A stretch of DNA of 64,000 bases from Coriaria nepalensis (Eukaryota > Streptophyta > Magnoliopsida > Cucurbitales > Coriariaceae): positions 22,091,209 to 22,155,208 of the forward strand of contig CP114482.1 of assembly GCA_027186245.1 (NCBI GenBank), in the 5' to 3' direction. This document shows, in pieces, positions 37,301-51,600 of this stretch. The translations under genes and the position numbers were made by a program. Within the stretch, counting starts at the first letter, position 1, and each line of letters begins with the position of its first letter. The notes under the pieces were generated by a model. It had not been told where the DNA came from. It was given only the letters and a program-made list of their open reading frames with translations, and did no database searches.

Positions 37301-40300
37301 TAGGCAACAATGCATTTGTTTAGCCTTGAAGTCATGTCACTGAGTCTCTTCTAGTCATTAAATCATTCTAAATTAATTCGAACGAATTCTATTTTGGCCC
37401 TCCAAACATTATTTTCTTAGATAACTTGTAATTAATCTATTGAAGAGAACAATGCATTATTTTAGCATTAAAAAGCATATCACTAAGTCTTTTCAATCAT
37501 TAAATTGTTTGAAGGCACTTCGAACCAATTCTCTTTTTGTATTTTGAATGCCACTTTCATGCATTACTTGGAATTGATCTATTGATGGAAACTATGCATT
37601 TTTTTAGACTTCAAGTCATATTTTTGCGTCTCTTCTAGTCAGTAATTCATTCTAAATCACTTCGAACCAAATTCGGCCTTTAAACATGACTTTCGTGCAT
37701 AACTTGCAGTTGATCTATTCTAGGCAACAATGCATTTGTTTAGCCATAAAGTCATGTCACTGAGTCTCTTCTAATCATTAAATCATTCTAAATTAATTCG
37801 AACGAATTCTATTTTCGCCCTTCAAACATTATTTTCTTACATAACTTGTAATTAATCTATTGAAAACAACAATGCATTATTTTAGCATTAAAAAGCATAT
37901 GACTCAGTCTTTTCAATCGTTAAATTGTTTGAATGCACTTCGAACCAATTCTCTTTTTGTATTTTGAACGTGGTTTTCATCCATAACTTGCAATTGATCT
38001 ATTGATGGCAACTATGCATTTTTTTACCCCGAAAGTCATATTTTTGCGTCTCTTTTAGTCATTAAATCTTTCTAAATCACTTCGTATGAAATTCGGCATT
38101 TAAACATGACTTTCGTGCATAACTTGCAGTTGATCTACTATAGGCAACAATGCATTTCTTTAGCGTTAAAGTCATGTCACTGAGTCACTTCTAGTCATTA
38201 AATCATTCTAAATTAATTCGAACGAATTCTATTATCGCCCTTCAAACATTATTTTCTTACATAACTTGTAATTAATCTATTGAAGACAACAATGCATTAT
38301 TTTAGCATTAAAAAGCATATCACTCAGTCTTTTCAATCATTAAATTGTTTGAAGGCTCTTCGAACCAATTCTCTTTTTGTATTTAGAACGCCACTTTCAT
38401 GCCTAACTTGGAATTGATCCATTGATGGCAACCATGCATTTTTTTACCCTTAAAGTCATATTTTTGGGTCTCTTTTTGTCAGTAAATCATTCTAAATCAC
38501 TTCGTATGAAATTCGGCATTTAAACATGACTTTTCTGCATAACTTGCAGTTTACCTACTATAGGCAACAATGCATTTCTTTAGCCTTAAAGTCATGTCAC
38601 TGAGTCACTTCTAGTCATTATATCATTCTAAATTAATTCGAACGAATTCTATTTTGGCCCTCCAAACATTATTTTCGTAGATAACTTGTAATTAATCTAT
38701 TAAAGACAACAATGCATTATTTTAGCATTAAAAAGCATATCACTCAGTCTTTTCAATCATTAAATTGTTTGAAGTTACTTCGAACCAATTCTCTTTTTGT
38801 ATTTTGAACGCCACTTTCACGCATTACTTGGAATTGATCTATTGATGGAAACTATGCATTTTTTTAGACTTCAAGTGATATTTTTGCGTCTCTTCTAGTC
38901 AGTAATTCATTCTAAATCACTTCGAACCAAATTCGGCCTTTAAACATGACTTTCGTGCATAACTTGCAGTTGATCTATTATAGGCAACAATGCATTTGTT
39001 TAGCCTTAAAGTCATGTCACTGAGTCTCTTCTAATCATTAAATCATTCTAAATTAATTCGAACAAATTCTTTTTTCGCCCTTCAAACATTATTTTCTTAC
39101 ATAACTTGTAATTAATCTACTGAAAACAACAATGCATTATTTTAGCATTAAAAAGCATATGACTCAGTCTTTTCAATCATTAAATTGTTTGAAGGCACTT
39201 CGAACCAATTCTCTTTTTGTATTTTGAACGTGGTTTTCATGCATAACATGCAATTGATCTATTGATGGCAACTATGCACTTTTTAGCCTTAAAATCATAT
39301 TTTTGCGTCTCTTTTAGTCAGTAAATCATTCTAAATCACTTCGAACGAAATTCGGCCTTTAAACATGACTTTCGTGCGTAACTTGCAGTTGATCTATTGA
39401 AGGCAACAATGCATTTGTTTAGCATTGAAGTCATGTCACTGAGTCTCTTCTAGTCATTAAATCATTCTAAATTAATTCGAACGAATTCTATTATCGCCCT
39501 TCAAACATTATTTTCTTACATAACATGTAATTAATCTATTGAAGGCAACAATGGATTATTTTAGCATTAAAAAGCATATGACTCAATCTTTTCAATCATT
39601 ATATTGTTGGAAGGCACTTCGAACCAATTCTCTTTTTGTATTTTGAACCTGGCTTTCATGCCTAACTTGCAATTGATCTATTGATGGCAACTATGCATTT
39701 TTTTACCCTTAAAGTCATATTTTTGCGTCTCTTTTTGTCAGTAAATCATTCTAAATCACTTCGTATGAAATTCGGCATTTAAACATGACTTTCGTGCATA
39801 ACTTGCAGTTGATCTATTATAGGCAACAATCCATTTGTTTAGCCTTGAAGTCATGTTACTGAGTCTCTTCTAGTCATTAAATCATTCTAAATTAATTCAA
39901 ACGAATTCTATTTTCGCCCTTCAAACATTATTTTCTTACATAACTTGTAATTAATCTATTGAAAACAACAATGCATTATTTTAGCATTAAAAAGCATATG
40001 ACTCAGTCTTTTCAATCATTATATTGTTGGAAGGCACTTCGAACCAATTCTCTTTTTGTATTTTGAACCTGGCTTTCATGCCTAACTTGCAATTGATCTA
40101 TTGATGGCAACTATGCATTTTTTTACCCTTAAAGTCATATTTTTGCGTCTCTTTTTGTCAGTAAATCATTCTAAATCACTTCGTATGAAATTCGGCATTT
40201 AAACATGACTTTCGTGCATAACTTGCAGTTGATCTATTATAGGCAACAATCCATTTGTTTAGCCTTGAAGTCATGTTACTGAGTCTCTTCTAGTCACTAA

Positions 40301-41410
40301 ATCATTCTAAATTAATTCGAACGAATTCTATTTTCGCCCTTCAAACATTATTTTCTTACATAACTTGTAATTAATCTATTGAAAACAACAATGCATTATT
40401 TTAGCATTAAAAAGCATATGACTCAGTCTTTTCAATCATTATATTGTTGGAAGGCACTTCGAACCAATTCTCTTTTTGTATTTTGAATCTGGCTTTCATG
40501 CATAACTTGCAATTGATCTATTGATGGCAACTATGCATTTTTTTACCCTTAAAGTCATATTTTTGCGTCTCTTTTTGTCAGTAAATCATTCTAAATCACT
40601 TCGTATGAAATTCGGCATTTAAACATGACTTTCGTACATAACTTGCAAGTGATCGATTATAAGCAACAATGCATTTGTTTAGCCTTGAAGTCATGTTACT
40701 GAGTCTCTTCTAGTCATTAAATCATTCTAAATTAATTCGAACGAATTCTATTTTTGGCCTTCAAATATTATTTTCTTACATAACCTGAAATTAATCTATT
40801 GAAAACAACAATGCATTATTTTAGCATTAAAAAGCATATGACTCAGTCTTTTCAACCACTAAATTGTTTGAAGGCACTTCGAACCAATTCTCTTTTTGTA
40901 TTTTGAACGTGGTTTTCATGCATAACTTGCAATTGATCTATTGATGGCAACTATGGATTTTTTTACCCTTAAAGTCATATTTTTGCGTCTCTTTTAGTTA
41001 TTAAATCTTTCTAAATCACTTCGTATGAAATTCGGCATTTAAACATGACTTTCGTGCATAACTTGCAGTTGATCTACTATAGGCAACAATGCATTTCTTT
41101 AGCCTTAAAGTCATGTCACTGAGTCACCTCTAGTCATTAAATCATTCTAAATTAATTCGAACGAATTCTATTATCGCCCTTCAAACATTATTTTCTTACA
41201 TAACTTGTAATTAATCTATTGAAGACAACAATGCATTATTTTAGCATTAAAAAGCATATCACTCAGTCTTTTCAATCATTAAATTGTTTGTAGGCACTTC
41301 GAACCAATTCTCTTTTTGTATTTTGAACGCCACTTTCATGCATTACTTGGAATTGATCTATTGATGGAAACTATGCATTTTTTTAGACTTAAAGTCACAT
41401 TTTTGCGTCT
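34270..41410 (+). repeat. HOR unit F, copy 1 (about 7140 bp, 51 monomers)
   Basis: The unit starts in a B with TTCAAACCAAATTCGG followed by CCGTTAAACATCAC and ends where that B recurs at about 41,411. It is repeated nearly base for base at 45,621-52,765 (offset 11,351). I counted about ten to a dozen single-base differences in the parts compared, for example GCCTGAAAGGC at 37,187 against GCCTTAAAGGC in copy 2. Seventeen full trimers make up the unit and A-B-C order is never broken. The short frame on the minus strand at 37,073-37,267 exists only because of the change at 37,187. Confidence 0.88.
34348..34489 (+). repeat. Subtype C monomer, exemplar (142 bp)
   Basis: This is the third subunit. 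It opens TTGATCTATTRWAGGCAACA, usually followed by ATGCATTTGTTTAGCC (this copy has a T run instead), and holds AGTCATGTCACTGAGTCTCT or a near variant. The central box TTAATTCGAACGAATTC lies at 34431-34447 and contains both TTCGAA and GAATTC palindromes. The unit closes with CATTATTTTCTTACATAAC and TTGTAA or ATGTAA. C shares its first half with B (GATCTATT, CCTTAAAGTCAT) and its full length with A. Phasing of A, B and C here is by alignment of the shared TCTATTGA start; the biological start of a monomer cannot be known from sequence. Confidence 0.93.
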
Positions 41411-43520
41411 CTTCTAGTCAGTAAATCATTCTAAATCACTTCAAACCAAATTCGGCCGTTAAACATCACTTTCGTGCATAACTTGCAGTTGATCTATAAT
41501 AGGGAACAATGCATTTTTTTTGCCTTAAAGTAATGTCACTGAGTCTCTTCTAGTCATTAAATCATTCTAAATTAATTCGAACGAATTCTATTATCGCCCT
41601 TCAAACATTATTTTCTTACATAACATGTAATTAATCTATTGAAGGCAACAATGGATTATTTTAGCATTAAAAAGCATATGACTCAATCTTTTCAATCATT
41701 ATATTGTTGGAAGGCACTTCGAACCAATTCTCTTTTTGTATTTTGAACCTGGCTTTCATGCCTAACTTGCAATTGATCTATTGATGGCAACTATGCATTT
41801 TTTTACCCTTAAAGTCATATTTTTGCGTCTCTTTTTGTCAGTAAATCATTCTAAATCATTCTAAATCACTTCGTATGAAATTCGGCATTTAAACATGACT
41901 TTCGTGCATAACTTGCAGTTGATCTATTATAGGCAACAATCCATTTGTTTAGCCTTGAAGTCATGTTACTGAGTCTCTTCTAGTCATTAAATCATTCTAA
42001 ATTAATTCAAACGAATTCTATTTTCGCCCTTCAAACATTATTTTCTTACATAACTTGTAATTAATCTATTGAAAACAACAATGCATTATTTTAGCATTAA
42101 AAAGCATATGACTCAGTCTTTTCAATCATTATATTGTTGGAAGGCACTTCGAACCAATTCTCTTTTTGTATTTTGAACCTGGCTTTCATGCCTAACTTGC
42201 AATTGATCTATTGATGGCAACTATGCATTTTTTTACCCTTAAAGTCATATTTTTGCGTCTCTTTTTGTCAGTAAATCATTCTAAATCACTTCGTATGAAA
42301 TTCGGCATTTAAACATGACTTTCGTGCATAACTTGCAGTTGATCTATTATAGGCAACAATCCATTTGTTTAGCCTTGAAGTCATGTTACTGAGTCTCTTC
42401 TAGTCACTAAATCATTCTAAATTAATTCGAACGAATTCTATTTTCGCCCTTCAAACATTATTTTCTTACATAACTTGTAATTAATCTATTGAAAACAACA
42501 ATGCATTATTTTAGCATTAAAAAGCATATGACTCAGTCTTTTCAATCATTATATTGTTGGAAGGCACTTCGAACCAATTCTCTTTTTGTATTTTGAATCT
42601 GGCTTTCATGCATAACTTGCAATTGATCTATTGATGGCAACTATGCATTTTTTTACCCTTAAAGTCATATTTTTGCGTCTCTTTTTGTCAGTAAATCATT
42701 CTAAATCACTTCGTATGAAATTCGGCATTTAAACATGACTTTCGTACATAACTTGCAAGTGATCGATTATAAGCAACAATGCATTTGTTTAGCCTTGAAG
42801 TCATGTTACTGAGTCTCTTCTAGTCATTAAATCATTCTAAATTAATTCGAACGAATTCTATTTTTGGCCTTCAAATATTATTTTCTTACATAACCTGAAA
42901 TTAATCTATTGAAAACAACAATGCATTATTTTAGCATTAAAAAGCATATGACTCAGTCTTTTCAACCACTAAATTGTTTGAAGGCACTTCGAACCAATTC
43001 TCTTTTTGTATTTTGAACGTGGTTTTCATGCATAACTTGCAATTGATCTATTGATGGCAACTATGGATTTTTTTACCCTTAAAGTCATATTTTTGCGTCT
43101 CTTTTAGTTATTAAATCTTTCTAAATCACTTCGTATGAAATTCGGCATTTAAACATGACTTTCGTGCATAACTTGCAGTTGATCTACTATAGGCAACAAT
43201 GCATTTCTTTAGCCTTAAAGTCATGTCACTGAGTCACTTCTAGTCATTAAATCATTCTAAATTAATTCGAACGAATTCTATTATCGCCCTTCAAACATTA
43301 TTTTCTTACATAACTTGTAATTAATCTATTGAAGACAACAATGCATTATTTTAGCATTAAAAAGCATATCACTCAGTCTTTTCAATCATTAAATTGTTTG
43401 TAGGCACTTCGAACCAATTCTCTTTTTGTATTTTGAACGCCACTTTCATGCATTACTTGGAATTGATCTATTGATGGAAACTATGCATTTTTTTAGACTT
43501 AAAGTCACATTTTTGCGTCT
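41411..43520 (+). repeat. HOR unit S, copy 1 (15 monomers, internally deleted F)
   Basis: The first 160-180 bp match the start of F (34,270-34,440: CCGTTAAACATCAC, AATAGGGAAC, AAAGTAATGTCAC). The sequence then jumps within C to the text of 39,481-41,410, so about 5040 bp (36 monomers) of F are missing. Length is 2110 bp because of a private 10-bp duplication at 41,843-41,862. Confidence 0.87.
41843..41862 (+). repeat. Private 10-bp tandem duplication
   Basis: AAATCATTCT is present twice in a row before AAATCACTTC. The matching places in unit S copy 2 and in F have it once, so the duplication arose after the S units were formed, most simply by replication slippage. Confidence 0.9.
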
Positions 43521-45620
43521 CTTCTAGTCAGTAAATCATTCTAAATCACTTCAAACCAAATTCGGCCGTTAAACATCACTTTCGTGCATAACTTGCAGTT
43601 GATCTATAATAGGGAACAATGCATTTTTTTTGCCTTAAAGTAATGTCACTGAGTCTCTTCTAGTCATTAAATCATTCTAAATTAATTCGAACGAATTCTA
43701 TTATCGCCCTTCAAACATTATTTTCTTACATAACATGTAATTAATCTATTGAAGGCAACAATGGATTATTTTAGCATTAAAAAGCATATGACTCAATCTT
43801 TTCAATCATTATATTGTTGGAAGGCACTTCGAACCAATTCTCTTTTTGTATTTTGAACCTGGCTTTCATGCCTAACTTGCAATTGATCTATTGATGGCAA
43901 CTATGCATTTTTTTACCCTTAAAGTCATATTTTTGCGTCTCTTTTTGTCAGTAAATCATTCTAAATCACTTCGTATGAAATTCGGCATTTAAACATGACT
44001 TTCGTGCATAACTTGCAGTTGATCTATTATAGGCAACAATCCATTTGTTTAGCCTTGAAGTCATGTTACTGAGTCTCTTCTAGTCATTAAATCATTCTAA
44101 ATTAATTCAAACGAATTCTATTTTCGCCCTTCAAACATTATTTTCTTACATAACTTGTAATTAATCTATTGAAAACAACAATGCATTATTTTAGCATTAA
44201 AAAGCATATGACTCAGTCTTTTCAATCATTATATTGTTGGAAGGCACTTCGAACCAATTCTCTTTTTGTATTTTGAACCTGGCTTTCATGCCTAACTTGC
44301 AATTGATCTATTGATGGCAACTATGCATTTTTTTACCCTTAAAGTCATATTTTTGCGTCTCTTTTTGTCAGTAAATCATTCTAAATCACTTCGTATGAAA
44401 TTCGGCATTTAAACATGACTTTCGTGCATAACTTGCAGTTGATCTATTATAGGCAACAATCCATTTGTTTAGCCTTGAAGTCATGTTACTGAGTCTCTTC
44501 TAGTCACTAAATCATTCTAAATTAATTCGAACGAATTCTATTTTCGCCCTTCAAACATTATTTTCTTACATAACTTGTAATTAATCTATTGAAAACAACA
44601 ATGCATTATTTTAGCATTAAAAAGCATATGACTCAGTCTTTTCAATCATTATATTGTTGGAAGGCACTTCGAACCAATTCTCTTTTTGTATTTTGAATCT
44701 GGCTTTCATGCATAACTTGCAATTGATCTATTGATGGCAACTATGCATTTTTTTACCCTTAAAGTCATATTTTTGCGTCTCTTTTTGTCAGTAAATCATT
44801 CTAAATCACTTCGTATGAAATTCGGCATTTAAACATGACTTTCGTACATAACTTGCAAGTGATCGATTATAAGCAACAATGCATTTGTTTAGCCTTGAAG
44901 TCATGTTACTGAGTCTCTTCTAGTCATTAAATCATTCTAAATTAATTCGAACGAATTCTATTTTTGGCCTTCAAATATTATTTTCTTACATAACCTGAAA
45001 TTAATCTATTGAAAACAACAATGCATTATTTTAGCATTAAAAAGCATATGACTCAGTCTTTTCAACCACTAAATTGTTTGAAGGCACTTCGAACCAATTC
45101 TCTTTTTGTATTTTGAACGTGGTTTTCATGCATAACTTGCAATTGATCTATTGATGGCAACTATGGATTTTTTTACCCTTAAAGTCATATTTTTGCGTCT
45201 CTTTTAGTTATTAAATCTTTCTAAATCACTTCGTATGAAATTCGGCATTTAAACATGACTTTCGTGCATAACTTGCAGTTGATCTACTATAGGCAACAAT
45301 GCATTTCTTTAGCCTTAAAGTCATGTCACTGAGTCACTTCTAGTCATTAAATCATTCTAAATTAATTCGAACGAATTCTATTATCGCCCTTCAAACATTA
45401 TTTTCTTACATAACTTGTAATTAATCTATTGAAGACAACAATGCATTATTTTAGCATTAAAAAGCATATCACTCAGTCTTTTCAATCATTAAATTGTTTG
45501 TAGGCACTTCGAACCAATTCTCTTTTTGTATTTTGAACGCCACTTTCATGCATTACTTGGAATTGATCTATTGATGGAAACTATGCATTTTTTTAGACTT
45601 AAAGTCACATTTTTGCGTCT
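43521..45620 (+). repeat. HOR unit S, copy 2 (2100 bp)
   Basis: The unit has the same internal junction as the preceding S unit and near-complete identity to it, without the 10-bp duplication. Its next neighbour begins with the same 34,270-like text but continues into ATTTGCGCCC, the intact F sequence, at about 45,791. Confidence 0.88.
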
Positions 45621-48600
45621 CTTCTAGTCAGTAAATCATTCTAAATCACTTCAAACCAAATTCGGCCGTTAAACATCACTTTCGTGCATAACTTGCAGTT
45701 GATCTATAATAGGGAACAATGCATTTTTTTTGCCTTAAAGTAATGTCACTGAGTCTCTTCTAGTCATTAAATCATTCTAAATTAATTCGAACGAATTCTA
45801 TTTGCGCCCTTCAAACATTATTTTCTTACATAACTTGTAATTAATCTATTGAAGACAACAATGCATTATTTTAGCATTAAAAAGCACATCACTTAGTCTT
45901 TCCAATCATTAAATTGTTGGAAGGCACTTCGAACCAATTCTCTTTTTGTATTTTGAACCTGGCTTTCATGCATAACTTGCAATTGATCTATTGATGGCAA
46001 CTATGCATTTTTTTACCCTTAAAGTCATATTTTTGCGTCTCTTTTTGTCAGTAAATCTTTCTAAATCACTTCGGACGAAATGCGGCCTTTAAACATGACT
46101 TTTGTGCATAACTTGCAGTTGATCTATTGAAGGCAACAATGCATTTGTTTAGACTTAAAGTCATGTCACTGAGTCTCTTCTAGTCATTAAATCATTCTAA
46201 ATTAATTCGAACGAATTCAATTTGTGCCCTTCAAACATTAATTTCTTACATAACTTGTAATTAATCTATTGAAGAAAACAATGCATTATATTCGCAATAA
46301 AAAGCATATCACTCAGTCTTTTCAATCATTAAATTTTTTGAAGGCACTTCGAACCAATTCTCTTTTTGCATTTAAAACGCAACTTTCATGCATAATTTGA
46401 AATTGATCTATTGATGGCAACTATGCATTTTTTTAATCCTTAAAGTCATATTAATGCGTCTCTTTTAGTCATTAAATCTCTCTGAATCACTTCGAACGAA
46501 ATTCGGCCTTTAAACATGATTTTTGTGCGGAACTTGCAGTTGATTAATTGAAGGCAACAATGCATTTGTTTAGCCTTCAAGTCATGTCACTGAGTCTCTT
46601 CTAGTCATGAAATCATTCTAAATTAATTCGAACGAATTCTATTTTCGCCCTCCAAACATTATTTTCTTACGTAACTTGTAATTAATCTATTGAAGAAAAC
46701 AATGCATTATTTTAGCATTAAAAAGCATATCACTCAGTCTTTTCAATCATTAAATTGTTTGAAGGCACTTCGAACCAATTCTCTTTTTGTATTTAGAACG
46801 CGACTTTCATCCATAACTTGCAATTGATCTATTGATTCAAACTATTAATTTTTTTAGGCTTAAAGTCATATTTTTGCGTCTCTTCTAGTCAGTAAATCAT
46901 ACGAAATCACATCGAACGAAATTCGGCCTTTAAACATGACTTTCGTGCATAACTTAAAGTTGATCTATTATAGGAAACAATGTATTTGTTTAGCCTTAAA
47001 GTCATGTCATTGAGTCTCTTCTAGTCATTAAATCATTCTAAATTAATTCGAACGAATTCTATTTGCGCCCTTCAAACATTAATTTCTTACATAACTTGTA
47101 ACTAATCTATTGTAGAAAACAATGCATTATTTTCGCATTAAAAAGCATATCACTCAGTCTTTTCAATCATTAAATTTTTTGAAGGCACTTCGAACTAATT
47201 CTCTTTTTGCATTTAAAACGCAACTTTCATGCATAATTTGCAATTGATCTATTGATGGCAACTATGCATTTTTTTAATCCTTAAAGTCATATTTTTGCGT
47301 CTCTTTTAGTCATTAAATCTTTCTAAATCACTTCGAACGACATTCGGCCTTTAAACATGACTTTCGTGCGTAACTTGCAGTTGATCTATTGAAGGCAACA
47401 ATGCATTTGTTTAGCCTTGAAGTCATGTCACTGAGTCTCTTCTAGTCATTAAATCATTCTAAATTAATTCGAACGAATTCTTTTTTCGCCCTTCAAACAT
47501 TATATTCTTACATAACTTGTAATTAATCTATTGAAGACAACAATGCATTATTTTAGCATTAAAAAGCATATCACTCAGTCTTTTCAATCATTAAATTGTT
47601 TGAAGGCACTTCGAACCAATTCTCTTTTTGTATTTTGAACGCCACTTTCATGCATTACTTTGAATTGATCTATTGATGGAAACTATGCATTTTTTTAGAC
47701 TTCAAGTCATATTTTTGCATCTCTTCTAGTCAGTAATTCATTCTAAATCACTTCGAACCAAATTCGGCCTTTAAACATGACTTTCGTGCATAACTTGCAG
47801 TTGATCTATTATAGGCAACAATGCATTTGTTTAGCCATAAAGTCATGTCACTGAGTCTCTTCTAATCATTAAATCATTCTAAATTAATTCGAACGAATTC
47901 TATTTTCGCCCTTCAAACATTATTTTCTTACATAACTTGTAATTAATCTATTGAAGACAACAATGCATTATTTTAGCATTAAAAAGCATATCACTCAGAC
48001 TTTTCAATTGTTAAATTGTTTGAAGGCACTTCGAACCAATTCTCTTTTTGTATTTAGAACGCGACTTTCATGCATAACTTGCAATTGATCTATTGATGGC
48101 AACTATGCATTTTTTTTGCCTTAAAGGCATATTTTTGCGTCTCTTCTAGTCAGTAAATCATTCTAAATCACTTCGAACCAAATTCGGCCTTTAAACATGA
48201 CTTTCGTGCATAACTTGCAGTTGATCTATTATAGGAAACAATGCATTTGTTTAGCCTTAAAGTCATGTCACTGAGTCTCTTCTAGTCATTAAATCATTCT
48301 AAATTAGTTCGAACAAATTCTATTTGCGCCCTTCAAACATTAATTTCTTACATAACTTGTAATTAATCTATTGTAGAAAACAATGCATTATTTTCGCATG
48401 AAAAAGCATATCACTCAGTCTTTTCAATCATTAAATTGTTTGAATGCACTTCGAACCAATTCTCTTTTTGTATTTTGAACGTGGCTTTCATGCATAACTT
48501 GCAATTGATCTATTGATGGCAAGTATGCATTTTTTTTGCCTTAAAGGCATATTTTTGCGTCTCTTTTAGTCAGTAAATCATTCTGAATCACTTGGTATGA

Positions 48601-51600
48601 AATTCGGCATTTAAACATGACTTTCGTGCATAACTTGCAGTTGATCTATTATAGGCAACAATGCATTTGTTTAGCCTTGAAGTCATGTCACTGAGTCTCT
48701 TCTAGTCATTAAATCATTCTAAATTAATTCGAACGAATTCTATTTTGGCCCTCCAAACATTATTTTCTTAGATAACTTGTAATTAATCTATTGAAGACAA
48801 CAATGCATTATTTTAGCATTAAAAAGCATATCACTAAGTCTTTTCAATCATTAAATTGTTTGAAGGCACTTCGAACCAATTCTCTTTTTGTATTTTGAAT
48901 GCCACTTTCATGCATTACTTGGAATTGATCTATTGATGGAAACTATGCATTTTTTTAGACTTCAAGTCATATTTTTGCGTCTCTTCTAGTCAGTAATTCA
49001 TTCTAAATCACTTCGAACCAAATTCGGCCTTTAAACATGACTTTCGTGCATAACTTGCAGTTGATCTATTCTAGGCAACAATGCATTTGTTTAGCCATAA
49101 AGTCATGTCACTGAGTCTCTTCTAATCATTAAATCATTCTAAATTAATTCGAACGAATTCTATTTTCGCCCTTCAAACATTATTTTCTTACATAACTTGT
49201 AATTAATCTATTGAAAACAACAATGCATTATTTTAGCATTAAAAAGCATATGACTCAGTCTTTTCAATCGTTAAATTGTTTGAATGCACTTCGAACCAAT
49301 TCTCTTTTTGTATTTTGAACGTGGTTTTCATCCATAACTTGCAATTGATCTATTGATGGCAACTATGCATTTTTTTACCCCGAAAGTCATATTTTTGCGT
49401 CTCTTTTAGTCATTAAATCTTTCTAAATCACTTCGTATGAAATTCGGCATTTAAACATGACTTTCGTGCATAACTTGCAGTTGATCTACTATAGGCAACA
49501 ATGCATTTCTTTAGCGTTAAAGTCATGTCACTGAGTCACTTCTAGTCATTAAATCATTCTAAATTAATTCGAACGAATTCTATTATCGCCCTTCAAACAT
49601 TATTTTCTTACATAACTTGTAATTAATCTATTGAAGACAACAATGCATTATTTTAGCATTAAAAAGCATATCACTCAGTCTTTTCAATCATTAAATTGTT
49701 TGAAGGCTCTTCGAACCAATTCTCTTTTTGTATTTAGAACGCCACTTTCATGCCTAACTTGGAATTGATCCATTGATGGCAACCATGCATTTTTTTACCC
49801 TTAAAGTCATATTTTTGGGTCTCTTTTTGTCAGTAAATCATTCTAAATCACTTCGTATGAAATTCGGCATTTAAACATGACTTTTCTGCATAACTTGCAG
49901 TTTACCTACTATAGGCAACAATGCATTTCTTTAGCCTTAAAGTCATGTCACTGAGTCACTTCTAGTCATTATATCATTCTAAATTAATTCGAACGAATTC
50001 TATTTTGGCCCTCCAAACATTATTTTCGTAGATAACTTGTAATTAATCTATTAAAGACAACAATGCATTATTTTAGCATTAAAAAGCATATCACTCAGTC
50101 TTTTCAATCATTAAATTGTTTGAAGTTACTTCGAACCAATTCTCTTTTTGTATTTTGAACGCCACTTTCACGCATTACTTGGAATTGATCTATTGATGGA
50201 AACTATGCATTTTTTTAGACTTCAAGTGATATTTTTGCGTCTCTTCTAGTCAGTAATTCATTCTAAATCACTTCGAACCAAATTCGGCCTTTAAACATGA
50301 CTTTCGTGCATAACTTGCAGTTGATCTATTATAGGCAACAATGCATTTGTTTAGCCTTAAAGTCATGTCACTGAGTCTCTTCTAATCATTAAATCATTCT
50401 AAATTAATTCGAACAAATTCTTTTTTCGCCCTTCAAACATTATTTTCTTACATAATTTGTAATTAATCTACTGAAAACAACAATGCATTATTTTAGCATT
50501 AAAAAGCATATGACTCAGTCTTTTCAATCATTAAATTGTTTGAAGGCACTTCGAACCAATTCTCTTTTTGTATTTTGAACGTGGTTTTCATGCATAACAT
50601 GCAATTGATCTATTGATGGCAACTATGCACTTTTTAGCCTTAAAATCATATTTTTGCGTCTCTTTTAGTCAGTAAATCATTCTAAATCACTTCGAACGAA
50701 ATTCGGCCTTTAAACATGACTTTCGTGCGTAACTTGCAGTTGATCTATTGAAGGCAACAATGCATTTGTTTAGCATTGAAGTCATGTCACTGAGTCTCTT
50801 CTAGTCATTAAATCATTCTAAATTAATTCGAACGAATTCTATTATCGCCCTTCAAACATTATTTTCTTACATAACATGTAATTAATCTATTGAAGGCAAC
50901 AATGGATTATTTTAGCATTAAAAAGCATATGACTCAATCTTTTCAATCATTATATTGTCGGAAGGCACTTCGAACCAATTCTCTTTTTGTATTTTGAACC
51001 TGGCTTTCATGCCTAACTTGCAATTGATCTATTGATGGCAACTATGCATTTTTTTACCCTTAAAGTCATATTTTTGCGTCTCTTTTTGTCAGTAAATCAT
51101 TCTAAATCACTTCGTATGAAATTCGGCATTTAAACATGACTTTCGTGCATAACTTGCAGTTGATCTATTATAGGCAACAATCCATTTGTTTAGCCTTGAA
51201 GTCATGTTACTGAGTCTCTTCTAGTCATTAAATCATTCTAAATTAATTCAAACGAATTCTATTTTCGCCCTTCAAACATTATTTTCTTACATAACTTGTA
51301 ATTAATCTATTGAAAACAACAATGCATTATTTTAGCATTAAAAAGCATATGACTCAGTCTTTTCAATCATTATATTGTTGGAAGGCACTTCGAACCAATT
51401 CCCTTTTTGTATTTTGAACCTGGCTTTCATGCCTAACTTGCAATTGATCTATAGATGGCAACTATGCATTTTTTTACCCTTAAAGTCATATTTTTGCGTC
51501 TCTTTTTGTCAGTAAATCATTCTAAATCACTTCGTATGAAATTCGGCATTTAAACATGACTTTCGTGCATAACTTGCAGTTGATCTATTATAGGCAACAA